Source of the DNA: CAVRQM01 sp963723455
GTDB lineage: Bacteria; Pseudomonadota; Alphaproteobacteria; Acetobacterales; Acetobacteraceae
Direction: 5' to 3'
Assembly: GCA_963723455.1 (NCBI GenBank)
Contig: CAVRQM010000003.1
Span: forward strand, 1-64,000
DNA: 64,000 nucleotides
Shown here: positions 53,439 through 62,225 of the stretch, piece after piece
How positions within the stretch are numbered: the stretch's first letter is position 1
Layout of the letters: every line of letters begins with the position of its first letter
Notes under the pieces: generated by a model
Database searches by the model: none
What the model saw: only the letters and a program-made list of their open reading frames with translations
Told to the model about the DNA's origin: nothing
Position numbers and translations under genes: made by a program

Positions 53439-53671
53439 GCCGGGTCAGCCTTCTTGCGGATGGTGAAGGACAGGGTGTCGCCGTCCTCGCTCCAGGCGAC
53501 CAGGGCATGCCCGGTCTCGCGGCAGAATGCCTGGAAGTCGGCGATCGCGGCGCGGTCGGTGGCCAGCACCCGCAGCCGCTCGCCGGACTGCATCGCGCGC
53601 AGCGCCCGGTTGGCGCGTAGAACCGGCAGCGGGCAGGCCATGCCTTTCACGTCCAGCAACGTCTCGGTCAT
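53435..53671 (-). CDS. TusA-family sulfurtransferase-like protein
   Basis: The 78-residue protein has the TusA/YedF/SirA fold: LLDVKGMACPLPVLRANRALRAM holds the CPxP motif with the active-site cysteine near residue 13, followed by GERLRVLATDRAAIADFQAFCRETGHAL and a final strand. TusA proteins relay persulfide sulfur for tRNA thiolation or molybdenum-cofactor and sulfur metabolism. It is coupled to the histone-deacetylase-like gene (ATGA). Confidence 0.88.
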   Translation of the reverse strand: MTETLLDVKGMACPLPVLRANRALRAMQSGERLRVLATDRAAIADFQAFCRETGHALVAWSEDGDTLSFTIRKKADPA

Positions 53672-53791
53672 GCGCCGCAATGTCGCCCCGGACAGGTGAC
53701 GGGGCAAGGCGCGCAGGCCGGGTGAGCCAAGCACGGCCGCTTGAGCAAGCCGCCCGCTTGAGCAAGCGCATCGTTCACGGCATGGTGGGGC

Positions 53792-54709
53792 ATGGCAACG
53801 AGCAGCAAGCCGTACGATTTCCGCCTCGGCGTGGACCTGGGCGGGACCAAGATCGAGGTCGTGACCCTGGGGCCGGATGGCGCGTTCACGCACCGGATGC
53901 GGGTCGCTACCCCGCCGCTGTACCCGGACACAATCCGCGCGATCGCCGACATGGTGCTGGGCGCGGAGAAGGCGCTGGGCGGCCGCGCCAGCGTCGGCGT
54001 CGGCATCCCCGGCGTCATCAGCCCGGCGACGGGGCTGGTCAAAAACGCCAACTCGATCGCGCTGAATGGCCATCCGTTCGACCGGGACCTGGCCGCCGCG
54101 CTGGAGCGCGACGTGCGGGTGGGCAACGACGCCAACTGCTTCGCGCTGTCCGAAGCGTCGGACGGGGCGGGCGTCGGCTACAAGGTGGTGTTCGGCGTCA
54201 TCATCGGCACCGGCTGCGGCGGCGGCATCGTGGTGGACGGCCGCTTCATCGAGGGGCCGCACAAGATCGCCGGCGAATGGGGTCACATCCCGCTGCCCTG
54301 GCCGAGCCACGCCGAAATCCCCGGTCCGCTATGCTGGTGCGGCCAGCACAACTGCCTGGAGCGCTACATTTCGGGCACCGCGCTCGCGATGGATTGCGAC
54401 GGCCCGGACGCCCGCGACGCGAGTTCCATCCCCGGCCGCGCCGCCGCCGGCGAGCAGCGCGCCATCGACGCGCTCGCCCGCCACGCCGACCGGCTGGGGC
54501 GGGGGCTTGCGGTCATCACCAATCTCCTCGACCCGGGCGTGATCGTGCTGGGCGGCGGGCTGTCCAACATGGAGCACCTGTACAGCGAGGTGCCGACGAT
54601 CATGAAGCGCTACGTGTTCTCGGATTTCGTCAACACGCCGGTCGTCAAGAACAAGCACGGCGATTCGTCCGGCGTGCGCGGCGCCGCCTGGATGTGGCCG
54701 GCGCCCTAA
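53792..54709 (+). CDS. ROK family sugar kinase (fructokinase-like)
   Basis: The 305-residue protein is a ROK kinase. LGVDLGGTKIEVVTL is the phosphate-binding loop, VGVGIPGVISPATG the second block, NDANCFALSEA the catalytic-Asp region, and FGVIIGTGCGGGIVVDG with GEWGHIPLPW the ROK signature. The zinc site CWCGQHNCLERYISG (C-x-C...C with an upstream H) is present. Close relatives phosphorylate fructose or mannose. It ends 16 bases inside the start of dinB on the same strand. Confidence 0.88.
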   Translation: MATSSKPYDFRLGVDLGGTKIEVVTLGPDGAFTHRMRVATPPLYPDTIRAIADMVLGAEKALGGRASVGVGIPGVISPATGLVKNANSIALNGHPFDRDLAAALERDVRVGNDANCFALSEASDGAGVGYKVVFGVIIGTGCGGGIVVDGRFIEGPHKIAGEWGHIPLPWPSHAEIPGPLCWCGQHNCLERYISGTALAMDCDGPDARDASSIPGRAAAGEQRAIDALARHADRLGRGLAVITNLLDPGVIVLGGGLSNMEHLYSEVPTIMKRYVFSDFVNTPVVKNKHGDSSGVRGAAWMWPAP

Positions 54710-56022
54710 ACACCGGCCCGCCCGGCCTCTGTCGCGACTGCGATGGCTGGTTGGCGCCCGATGCCGGGCGGATTTGCCCTGCCGCCTGTCCGGCCTGCGG
54801 CGGTGGCCGCATCGTCCGCCACGCTGAACTGCGCGCGCTGGCCATCGCGCATGTCGATTGCGACGCCTTTTTCGCCAGCGTCGAGAAACGCGACCGCCCG
54901 GAATTGGCGGCGCTGCCGGTGATCGTCGGCGGCGGCGTGCGCGGCGTGGTGACGGCGGCCTGCTATGTCGCACGGCTTCATGGCGTGCGCAGCGCCATGC
55001 CGATGTTCAAGGCGCTGCGCGCCTGCCCGGACGCAGTGGTGATCCGCCCGGATTTCCGCAAATACGGCGACGCCGCCCGGCAGGTGCGCGGGTTGATGCA
55101 GGCGCTGACGCCGCTGATGCAGCCGCTGTCGATCGACGAAGCGGCGCTGGACCTGCGCGGCACCGAGGCGCTGCACGGCGCCCCGCCTGCCGCCGTGCTG
55201 AGCCGCTTCGCCCGCGCCGTGGAGACCCAGGTCGGCATCACCGTCTCGATCGGGCTGGCCGCCAATCGCCTGACCGCGAAGATCGCGGCCGGGCGCGACA
55301 AGCCGCGCGGCTTCTGCGTGCTCGGCCGCGAGGCCGCCGCGCTGCTGGCCGGGCAGAGCGTGCGGCTGCTGCCCGGCGTGGGGCCGGCGCTGGCGCGAAA
55401 GCTGGCGGCGCGCGGCATCGCCCTGCTGTCCGACCTGCAATCCCTGGACGACCGTCGCGCCGTGGCGCTGCTCGGGCCGGACGGGCCGGCCCTGGCGGCG
55501 CGGGCGCGGCTGCACGACCGGCGGCCGATCGACCCGCTGCGCGAGGAGAAGTCGATCAGCGCCGAGACCACCTTTGACACCGACCTGTCCGGCGCGGCCC
55601 AGCTGGAGGTGCCGCTCTGGCGTTGCGCCGAGAAGGTTGCGCGGCGGCTGCGCGACGCCGACTTGGCGGCGGCGGGCGTGGTGCTGAAGCTGAAGGATGC
55701 CCGGTTCGCGATCCGCACCCGCAGCCTGCGCCTGAGCCAGCCGACGCGCCTGCCCGACCTGCTGTTCGCGGCCGCGCAGGGGTTGCTGGCGCGGGAGGCC
55801 GATGGCACCGCCTACCGGCTGATCGGCCTTTGCGCGCAGCCGCTGGTCGCCGCGCGCGACGCCGACATGCCCGACTTGGCCGATCCCGACAGCCTGCGCC
55901 GCGGCGCCCGGCAGGATGCGATCGAGAGTCTCCGCGCCCGCTTCGGCGAGGGCGCGATCGCGCGCGGGCGCGGCGCGGCGCTCAAGGCGCCAGCAACGCC
56001 TGCACGTCCGCGGCCGAGGTGA
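54694..56022 (+). CDS. dinB: DNA polymerase IV with N-terminal zinc-ribbon-like extension
   Basis: DinB is a Y-family translesion polymerase. Catalytic blocks are IAHVDCDAFFASVEKRDRPEL (first Asp), GVVTAACYVARLHGVRSAMPM and LSIDEAALDL (acidic pair); then VSIGLAANRLTAKIAAGRDKP, LLPGVGPALARKLAARGI (HhH) and EKSISAETTFD (little finger). A 45-residue N-terminal extension has two Cys pairs, LCRDCDGWL and CPAACPACGGGR, that may bind zinc, as seen in related alphaproteobacterial DinB. The GTG at 54694 is the only start that includes them. The end overlaps the convergent mtnK by about 40 bases. Confidence 0.9.
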   Translation: MAGALNTGPPGLCRDCDGWLAPDAGRICPAACPACGGGRIVRHAELRALAIAHVDCDAFFASVEKRDRPELAALPVIVGGGVRGVVTAACYVARLHGVRSAMPMFKALRACPDAVVIRPDFRKYGDAARQVRGLMQALTPLMQPLSIDEAALDLRGTEALHGAPPAAVLSRFARAVETQVGITVSIGLAANRLTAKIAAGRDKPRGFCVLGREAAALLAGQSVRLLPGVGPALARKLAARGIALLSDLQSLDDRRAVALLGPDGPALAARARLHDRRPIDPLREEKSISAETTFDTDLSGAAQLEVPLWRCAEKVARRLRDADLAAAGVVLKLKDARFAIRTRSLRLSQPTRLPDLLFAAAQGLLAREADGTAYRLIGLCAQPLVAARDADMPDLADPDSLRRGARQDAIESLRARFGEGAIARGRGAALKAPATPARPRPR

Positions 56023-57244
56023 ACGCCGCGGCGTCCAGCATCAGGCGGCGCGCGCAGGCCAGCGCCGGAGCCTCGCAGGCGGCGCGGCGCGCCGGGTCGA
56101 CGATGTCCTCGAGATCGGCGACGTGGGCATAGCCGAGGATCCGTCGGATCATCTTCAGCCCGGCATAGCCCAGCATGTCGGCGAACAGCCCGGCCACGAA
56201 CCGGGCGCGCTCGGCCTCCAGCCCGGCCTGCGCCGCCGCATCGGCGAACAGCGAGGCCGGATAGGCGTCCCCCGCGCCGCCGGCGCGCCATAGTTCGAGG
56301 AACCGGTCGTGGAAGGCGGTCCAGAACGCCGGTATCTGCGCCGCCAGCCAGTCCCGGTACTCGGCTCGCTCGCCGGGCGCCGACTCGTGTCCGGGCTGGG
56401 AGAACCAGGCCAGCAGCAGGTTGCCCAGGAAGGCGCCGAGGTCGAAGCCGATCGGGCCGTACAGCGCGAACTCGCCGTCGATCACCCGGGTATCGGTTTC
56501 GGTGACCATCACCGACCCGGAATGCAGGTCGCCATGCAGCAGCGCCTGGGTGCAGGTCAGGAAGCGGTGGCCGAGCCGTGCGGCCGCCAGTTTCAGGGCC
56601 GCGTCGCTGCGCACCGCGGCGGCCGCCGCGTCCAGGTGCGGGCTGGTCCAGCGGTTGCGCGGGCTGTCGCGATACGGGTCGGCTAGGATCAGATCAACGG
56701 TGATGCGCAGGATCGCCTCGTTGCGGGCGAAGCGCGCCATCGAAGCGAACTTGCGCTCGAACGGCAGCGCGAGGTCCGAGGTGGCGAAGGCGGCGTCGGC
56801 GACATAGCGGCCGATCGCCGGCGCCGCCAGCGGGAACCGGCGCCCCTGGACGAAGCCCTGGCGCAGGATGACGTGCGGCGACAGGTTCTCCATCACGATC
56901 GCGAACAGCGCCGGATCGTAGTGATGCAGCGCCGGGATGCGCCTGCCCGCCACCGGGGCCACCTGGCGCATCCACGCCACCTCGTATTCCGCGCGGTCGA
57001 GCGGCAGGCGCCATGACTCGTCGCGCCGCACATGCGGAATCGCCTGCTTGACGCAAACCGAACCGGCCGGGCCCGCAGCGATCCACACGACGTTGAGGTT
57101 GCCGTCGCTGACCTCGCGCAGCGTCCAGCCGTCCGGCGCTCCGCCGAGCCGGGCGGCGACAGCGGCCACGCCCGCCAGCAACGCCACGATTCCGGGCGCG
57201 TCGAGGCGGCGATAGCCGGGCGGAGCCGGGTGCGTCAGATCCAT
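55982..57244 (-). CDS. mtnK: 5-methylthioribose kinase
   Basis: MtnK phosphorylates 5-methylthioribose for methionine salvage. The 420-residue protein has the choline-kinase-like fold: VSDGNLNVVWIAAGPAGSVCVKQAIP (nucleotide loop and Lys, in two pieces), ESWRLPLDRAEYE, ALLHGDLHSGSVMVT with the catalytic HGDLH, and RVIDGEFALYGPIGFDLGAFLGNL with the DxE metal site. It complements mtnB, mtnD and mtnC about 21 kb away; mtnA, needed between them, is not seen. The ATG at 57244 gives the family N-terminus. It overlaps the convergent dinB 3' end. Confidence 0.92.
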   Translation of the reverse strand: MDLTHPAPPGYRRLDAPGIVALLAGVAAVAARLGGAPDGWTLREVSDGNLNVVWIAAGPAGSVCVKQAIPHVRRDESWRLPLDRAEYEVAWMRQVAPVAGRRIPALHHYDPALFAIVMENLSPHVILRQGFVQGRRFPLAAPAIGRYVADAAFATSDLALPFERKFASMARFARNEAILRITVDLILADPYRDSPRNRWTSPHLDAAAAAVRSDAALKLAAARLGHRFLTCTQALLHGDLHSGSVMVTETDTRVIDGEFALYGPIGFDLGAFLGNLLLAWFSQPGHESAPGERAEYRDWLAAQIPAFWTAFHDRFLELWRAGGAGDAYPASLFADAAAQAGLEAERARFVAGLFADMLGYAGLKMIRRILGYAHVADLEDIVDPARRAACEAPALACARRLMLDAAAFTSAADVQALLAP

Positions 57245-57394
57245 CGCCGATGTGTAATCGACGGCTGCAGCGCGGTGAAGCCGGTTCCGGCCAGGCGGCA
57301 ATCGCATGGCGGTTGTCACGAAAAAGTCGTCCTGCCGGCCCGGCGCTTGCGGCAAGACTGTCTCGATCACGAACTCATTGGGGGAATCAGCCAG

Positions 57395-58771
57395 ATGGCC
57401 AGCACGACGCCGCGCAGCCACCGCCGCCATCCGCCGACCCACCCCGCCCCCACTCACGCTGCGCCCACCGGACCCGCGCCGGTCTCGCAAACGCCGGCCG
57501 GCGGCAACACCCAGTCGCACCCGACCGACGGGCCGCAGTTCGGCCAGCCGATCCCGACGGCCGACCCGGGGTCGTTCGAGGTGCCGCATCCGTCCGACAA
57601 CGGCGCGTACAAGATCCTCGACACCGAGCAGCGCGCCGGCGAACTGGGGCCGACGGCGTTTCCGCCGGCGCGCGGCGGCACGGAGCCGGTGCTGACACTG
57701 GAACAGGTATTGGGACCATTCGCGAAAAAGCAGCTCGCCAGCATCTCGGCGGCCGACATGCTGGTATTCCACTCGGTCGGCGACACCGGCAACGTGCGCA
57801 GCGTGGCGCCGCAGAACCTCGTCGCCGACAAGCTGGCCAGCGATTTCGACGAGGCCGAGCAGGGGCAAAAGCCGTCGTTCTTTTTTCATCTCGGCGACGT
57901 GATCTACAATTTCGGTGAGGCGCAATACTTCTACGACCAGTTCTACGACCCGTATCGCGAGTATCCGGCGCCGATCCTGGCGCTGGCCGGCAACCATGAC
58001 GGCATGGTGTCGCCGCTCAGCGCGACGCCACCGCTGGATGCATTCCTGCGCAACTTCTGTTCGGAAACGTTCGCGGTGACGCCCGAGGCCGGGGGGCTGG
58101 ACCGCACGGCGCAGATCCAGCCGGGCGTGTATTTCACCTTCGAGGCGCCATTCCTGCGCATCCTCGCGCTGTACAGCAACACGCTGGAGGATCCCGGCGT
58201 CATCTCCTCGCAGGGCGGCGCCTTTCCGCAGGTCGGCGACGTGCAGCTCGAGTACCTGCGCACCGCGCTGCAGCGCATCGCCGACGAGAAGTTCTCCGGC
58301 GCGGTCATCGTCGCCCACCACCATCCGGCCTATACGGCCGGCGCAAAGCATGGCTGGAGCCCGCTGGTGACGGCGGAAATCGACGCGATCTGTCAGCAGA
58401 CCGGAGTTTGGCCGCACGCGGTGCTGTCGGCGCACGCGCACAACTACCAGCGGTTCACCCGGGCGCACGGGGCGATGCAGATCCCCTATGTCGTGGCCGG
58501 TGGCGGTGGGCACGGGATCGCGCGGCTGACCAAAAAAGGCGGCGTCGCGCTGCGCGTTCCGATCGCGGTGCAGGCCGCCGGCGCCAAAGCCGATCTGGTG
58601 ACGCTGGAGAGCTACGACGATACGAACTACGGCTATCTGCGCATCATCGTCACGGCGACGCAGCTGCGGATCGAATATCATCCGGCGGCGGATGGCGCGG
58701 TCGCCAAGACGCCGGACGACTTCGTGACGGTGGATCTGGCATCGCGGACACTGGTGCATTTCACCGGGTAG
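57395..58771 (+). CDS. Metallophosphoesterase with proline/histidine-rich N-terminus
   Basis: The 458-residue protein is a calcineurin-like phosphoesterase. Metal-binding blocks are FFFHLGDVIYNFG (GD), LALAGNHDGMV (GNHD), GAVIVAHHHPAYT and VLSAHAHNYQRF (GHxH-type). VFHSVGDTGNVR provides the first motif. The first 60 residues are a low-complexity Pro/Thr/His/Ala segment with no signal peptide, so it is probably cytoplasmic or exported by a non-classical route. GGGGGA precedes the ATG at 57395. The 150-base gap to divergent mtnK contains no other gene. Substrate unknown. Confidence 0.82.
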   Translation: MASTTPRSHRRHPPTHPAPTHAAPTGPAPVSQTPAGGNTQSHPTDGPQFGQPIPTADPGSFEVPHPSDNGAYKILDTEQRAGELGPTAFPPARGGTEPVLTLEQVLGPFAKKQLASISAADMLVFHSVGDTGNVRSVAPQNLVADKLASDFDEAEQGQKPSFFFHLGDVIYNFGEAQYFYDQFYDPYREYPAPILALAGNHDGMVSPLSATPPLDAFLRNFCSETFAVTPEAGGLDRTAQIQPGVYFTFEAPFLRILALYSNTLEDPGVISSQGGAFPQVGDVQLEYLRTALQRIADEKFSGAVIVAHHHPAYTAGAKHGWSPLVTAEIDAICQQTGVWPHAVLSAHAHNYQRFTRAHGAMQIPYVVAGGGGHGIARLTKKGGVALRVPIAVQAAGAKADLVTLESYDDTNYGYLRIIVTATQLRIEYHPAADGAVAKTPDDFVTVDLASRTLVHFTG

Positions 58772-58789
58772 AATCCTAGCCGGACCGGT

Positions 58790-59707
58790 TCAGCGCCCGT
58801 CCGCGGCTGCCGCCAGGGCCCGCCGCAACTGCTCGGCGCGCAGCCACACCTGCCCGTGCCGGCCGGCCGCCAGTTCCTGCGCCACGCGAGCGAAGCAGCC
58901 GGGGTCCAGGCGCACCGCCGAGCCATAGGCGGCCAGCGCGCCCTGCAGGTCGCCGAGCGCCTGGCGGGCGCTGCCCAGATTGTGCCAGGTCTCGCTCCGC
59001 TCCGGGTCGAGCGCCAGCGCCGCCAGATAGACCGGCAGCGCCGCCTGCGGCTGTCCCGCCTCATGCAGCGCGGTCCCGAGATCGTGACGCACCGCCGCAT
59101 CGTCCGCCAGCAGCGCCGCCGCCCGCGCCAGTTCGCCGACGGCTTCGGCCAGGCGTCCGGCGCGGAACAGCGCCTGGCCGAAGGCGTGCCGGATTTCGCC
59201 TGCATCGGGATGCGCCGCCGCCATCGCCGCGGCCAGCTCGGGATCGCCAGACGCGGCCAGCGCCGCCGCGCCGCCGCGCCGCGCCGCGCCGTCCAGCGGA
59301 CGCAGCCGCAGCGCCGCCGAGAAGTGCTCGCAGGCGGCACGGGCGTTGCCGCCGGCCAGCAGGGCCTGACCCAGCCCAAGCCGAGCCGCCGGCATGTCCG
59401 GCGCCAGTTGCACCGCCGCCGCGAACGATGCCGCCGCGGCCGCCGCCTGCCCGGCGCGCGCCAGGATGCGCCCCAGCGCCGCGTGCGACTGCGCCGCCGC
59501 GGGATCCAGCGCCAGCGCGCGCCGCGCCCATAGCACCGCGCCCGCCACATCGCCGCCTTCCGCCAGCAGCAGGGCCAGCAGTCGGGCCGGCGTCGGGTCC
59601 GGGCTGGCCTCGGCCGCCCGCCGGTACAGACCGAGGGCGGCGGGAACATCGCCGACGCGCTGGCGGGCGATGGCCTGCTCCAGCGTCGCGATCCAGCCTG
59701 CGCTCAG
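58790..59707 (-). CDS. Tetratricopeptide-repeat protein
   Basis: About eight TPR units fill the protein: for example ARQRVGDVPAALGLYRRAAE, LLALLLAEGGDVAGAVLWARRAL split in two, AALGRILARAGQAAAAAASF, LGLGQALLAGGNARAACEHF, AFGQALFRAGRLAEAVGELA, DLGTALHEAGQPQAALPVYL and NLGSARQALGDLQGALAAYG. TPR proteins mediate protein-protein contacts. The start is unresolved: the frame is open far upstream (to 59884) but that would overlap the preceding secreted-protein gene by 180 bases, and the only codon at the junction is CTG 59707; an indel near here is possible. No signal peptide is visible from this start. Confidence 0.68.
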   Translation of the reverse strand: MSAGWIATLEQAIARQRVGDVPAALGLYRRAAEASPDPTPARLLALLLAEGGDVAGAVLWARRALALDPAAAQSHAALGRILARAGQAAAAAASFAAAVQLAPDMPAARLGLGQALLAGGNARAACEHFSAALRLRPLDGAARRGGAAALAASGDPELAAAMAAAHPDAGEIRHAFGQALFRAGRLAEAVGELARAAALLADDAAVRHDLGTALHEAGQPQAALPVYLAALALDPERSETWHNLGSARQALGDLQGALAAYGSAVRLDPGCFARVAQELAAGRHGQVWLRAEQLRRALAAAADGR

Positions 59708-60030
59708 CGGCCGGCCTGCAGATCGAGCAGATGCATCAGCGCATAGCGCAGCCGGATCACGCCGATGCGGATATGGCCAGTGGCGCACAAATGCTGGCCT
59801 TCCATCGCCAGCAAGTCCGCTTCCTGGTGCGGCGCGACGACCGCATGCTGCAGCGCGCCGACCTGTCGCGCCAGATGCGCGCAACCTTGCTGGCTGTCCG
59901 AAGTCACCGCCACGCCGCGATCGTCGGCGGGTGGGTGTGGTGCCTGCGACAGCGCCGCGGCCGAGGCCAGCGCCAGCATCCCGATCGCGGCGACGCCGCT
60001 GCGCACCAAGCCTCTCATCGCGCGCATCAT
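59704..60030 (-). CDS. Small secreted protein of unknown function
   Basis: The 108-residue protein has a Sec signal (LVRSGVAAIGMLALASAAALSQA, cleavage near residue 30). The mature part is helical with two cysteines (QQGCAHLARQVGALQHAVVA, then EGQHLCATGHIRIGVIRLRYAL) that could form one disulfide. Short periplasmic proteins with a similar CxxM/LCxxGH pattern occur beside two-component genes in related bacteria, but I know no function. Its ATG overlaps the histidine kinase stop (ATGA), suggesting it is made together with the sensor. Confidence 0.65.
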   Translation of the reverse strand: MMRAMRGLVRSGVAAIGMLALASAAALSQAPHPPADDRGVAVTSDSQQGCAHLARQVGALQHAVVAPHQEADLLAMEGQHLCATGHIRIGVIRLRYALMHLLDLQAGR

Positions 60031-61509
60031 GACGCTCCGAGCCTCAATTGCGGCTGGGAGGCGGGTGAAGTTTGCTCCATTTCGGCGTCCCGGGTGGACA
60101 TGTCTGCGCGCGCGGGCATGCCCATCGCGGCTCCTCCCGACCGGCCGGGCTGCAGCGACAGCACGGCGCGCAGGCCGGGGGTATTGTCCTCCAGCCGCAG
60201 GCTGCCGTCATGCAGCGCCGCCACCGCCTGCACCAGGGTCAGCCCCAGGCCGGAGCCGGGAGTGCTGCGCGCGCTCTCGCCACGAAAGAACCGCTCCGCC
60301 GCGCGCGCCCGGTCCGGCTGCGGGATGCCCGGCCCCTGGTCGGCCACCACCACCCGCACCCCGCTGCCCTCGTGCCCGGCCGACAGTCGGATCACTCCGC
60401 CGGGCGAGGAGAACTTGATCGCGTTGTCGAGCAGGTTGACCACCGCCTGCTGGATCATCTCCAGGTCGCCGAAGGCCGGCAGATGCAGAGGTATTTCGCG
60501 CTCCAGCGTCAGCTGCGCCTCCTCCGCCGGAGCCTCGGTACAGCTCGGCCAAATCCAGCAGCAGCGGCGACAGATCCAGCGAGGTGAAGGCTGAACGGCG
60601 CGCCCCGGTCTCGATCTCGGCGATGCGCAGCAACGCCTGGAAGACCCGCACCACGCCGTCCAGATCCGACTGCGCGCGCTCGATCGCGGCGCGCAGCTCG
60701 GTCTCGGTGGCGCCCGGCCGCGCGGCGTCCTCCAGCCGGGCGCGGGCGCGGGCGATCGGCGTGCGCAGGTCGTGCGCGATGGCGTTGGACACCTGGCGGA
60801 CCCCATCCATCAGCCGGCCGATGCGGTCCAGCATGTCGTTGATGGTCTCGGCCAGCCGGTCGAACTCGTCGCCGCGCCCGGTCACCCGCACCCGTCGCCC
60901 CAGATCGCCGGCGCCGATGGCGGAGGCCACCGCGGACACGTCGGCGAGCGTCAGGCGGAACAGGCTGCGCACGGTCAGCGCGCCGGCGATGCCCAGCACC
61001 AGCACCACGGCGGCGGCCCAGATCAGCGCGTCGGCCAGCAGGCGGGTCATCTGCTGGGCCACCTGCACATCGCGCCCGACCAGCAGGCGGAAGCCGCCCT
61101 CAAGCACGTATTGATGCACCCGCGCGATCTCGCGGATGCCGGCGCGATCGACCGGCAGCATCGCCCAGTCGGCATCCAGCGCGACGCGCTGCGGCCAATG
61201 GTCCAGATTGCCGGCGATCGGCTGCAGCTGCGGCGAGGCGAGCAGATAGATCGCGTCGTCATCGACGTTCTGGTCGATGCGCTGCTCGATGGTCTTGCCG
61301 ACTGCCAGCAGGCCGCCCTCGGTATAGCGCTCGTGCAGCCCCTGCGTGTCGGCGTTGATCGCCGCATCGGTCTCGCGGCCAAGCAGGCCGGCGGTGGACC
61401 ACCACAGCAGCATCACCAGCGCCACCGCCGAGATGCAGAACAGCGCCGCGTAGATCAGCGCGAAGCGCACGCCGGCCGAGCGCACCAGCATGCGGCCACG
61501 CACCCGCAT
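60027..61509 (-). CDS. Two-component sensor histidine kinase, one frameshift
   Basis: The N-terminal membrane helix (FALIYAALFCISAVALVMLLWW), a periplasmic sensor loop of about 120 residues, and a second helix (LIWAAAVVLVLGIAGAL) lead into a HAMP domain. The phosphorylated His is in NAIAHDLRTPIARARARLED. An indel near 60537 breaks the frame after LLLDLAELYR; the kinase then continues with LTLEREIPLHLPAFGD, VVNLLDNAIKFSSPGG (N box), DQGPGIPQPD (G1) and GSGLGLTLVQAVAALH (G2). About 490 residues in all. The partner regulator gene is eight bases upstream. Confidence 0.88.
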
Positions 61510-61516
61510 GGTCCCG

Positions 61517-62197
61517 TCAGGCCTCGGCGCGCAGCATGTAGCCGGCGTTGCGCACCGTATGGATCAGGGCGGAGGCGAACGGCTTGTCGATCTTCTGCCG
61601 CAGCCGCGACACATGCACGTCGATCACGTTGGTCTGCGGATCAAAGTGGTAGTCCCAGACGCCTTCCAGCAGCATGGTGCGCGTCACCACCTGGCCGGCA
61701 TGGCGCATCAGGTATTCCAGCAGGCGGAACTCGCGCGGCTGCAGGTCGATCTTCTGGCCGCCCCGCTTCACGCCGCGCGACAGCAGGTCCAGCTCCAGGT
61801 CGCCGGTCACCAGCTTGGTCACCGGCCCGTCGCCCTTGTGCCGCCGCGCCAGCGCCTCGACGCGCGCCAGCAGCTCGGCGAAGGCGAACGGCTTGGTCAG
61901 GTAGTCGTCGCCGCCGGCCTGCAGCCCGCGCACCCGGTCGTCCACCCCGGCCATCGCCGACAGGAACAGCACCGGCGTCGAGTTGTTCTGCGAGCGCAGC
62001 GTTTCCAGCAGCCGCAGCCCGTCGATGCCGCCGGGCAGCATGCGGTCGAGCACGATCGCGTCGAAGTTCTCGCTGGCCGCCATGAACAGGCCGTCGCGCC
62101 CGTTGTCGGCGTGCTCGACGACGTGCCCGGCCTCGCGCAGCCCCTTGACCACGAAACCCGCCACGTCGCGGTCGTCTTCCACCACCAGGATCCGCAT
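61517..62197 (-). CDS. OmpR-family response regulator
   Basis: The 226-residue protein has a receiver domain with the acidic pocket VEDDRDV, the phospho-Asp in FDAIVLDRMLPGG (about residue 51), the Thr/Ser in VLFLSAM and Lys in DYLTKPF. The C-terminal winged helix (LVTGDLELDLLSRGVKRGG, LQPREFRLLEYLMRHAGQVV, NVIDVHVSRLRQKID, HTVRNAGYMLRAE) is OmpR/PhoB type. It is transcribed with the sensor kinase, and an HtrA-like protease gene lies just upstream, hinting at an envelope-stress circuit. Confidence 0.93.
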   Translation of the reverse strand: MRILVVEDDRDVAGFVVKGLREAGHVVEHADNGRDGLFMAASENFDAIVLDRMLPGGIDGLRLLETLRSQNNSTPVLFLSAMAGVDDRVRGLQAGGDDYLTKPFAFAELLARVEALARRHKGDGPVTKLVTGDLELDLLSRGVKRGGQKIDLQPREFRLLEYLMRHAGQVVTRTMLLEGVWDYHFDPQTNVIDVHVSRLRQKIDKPFASALIHTVRNAGYMLRAEA

Positions 62198-62225
62198 CGC
62201 CTGTCCCTGTGCCCCTCTCGGCTGG

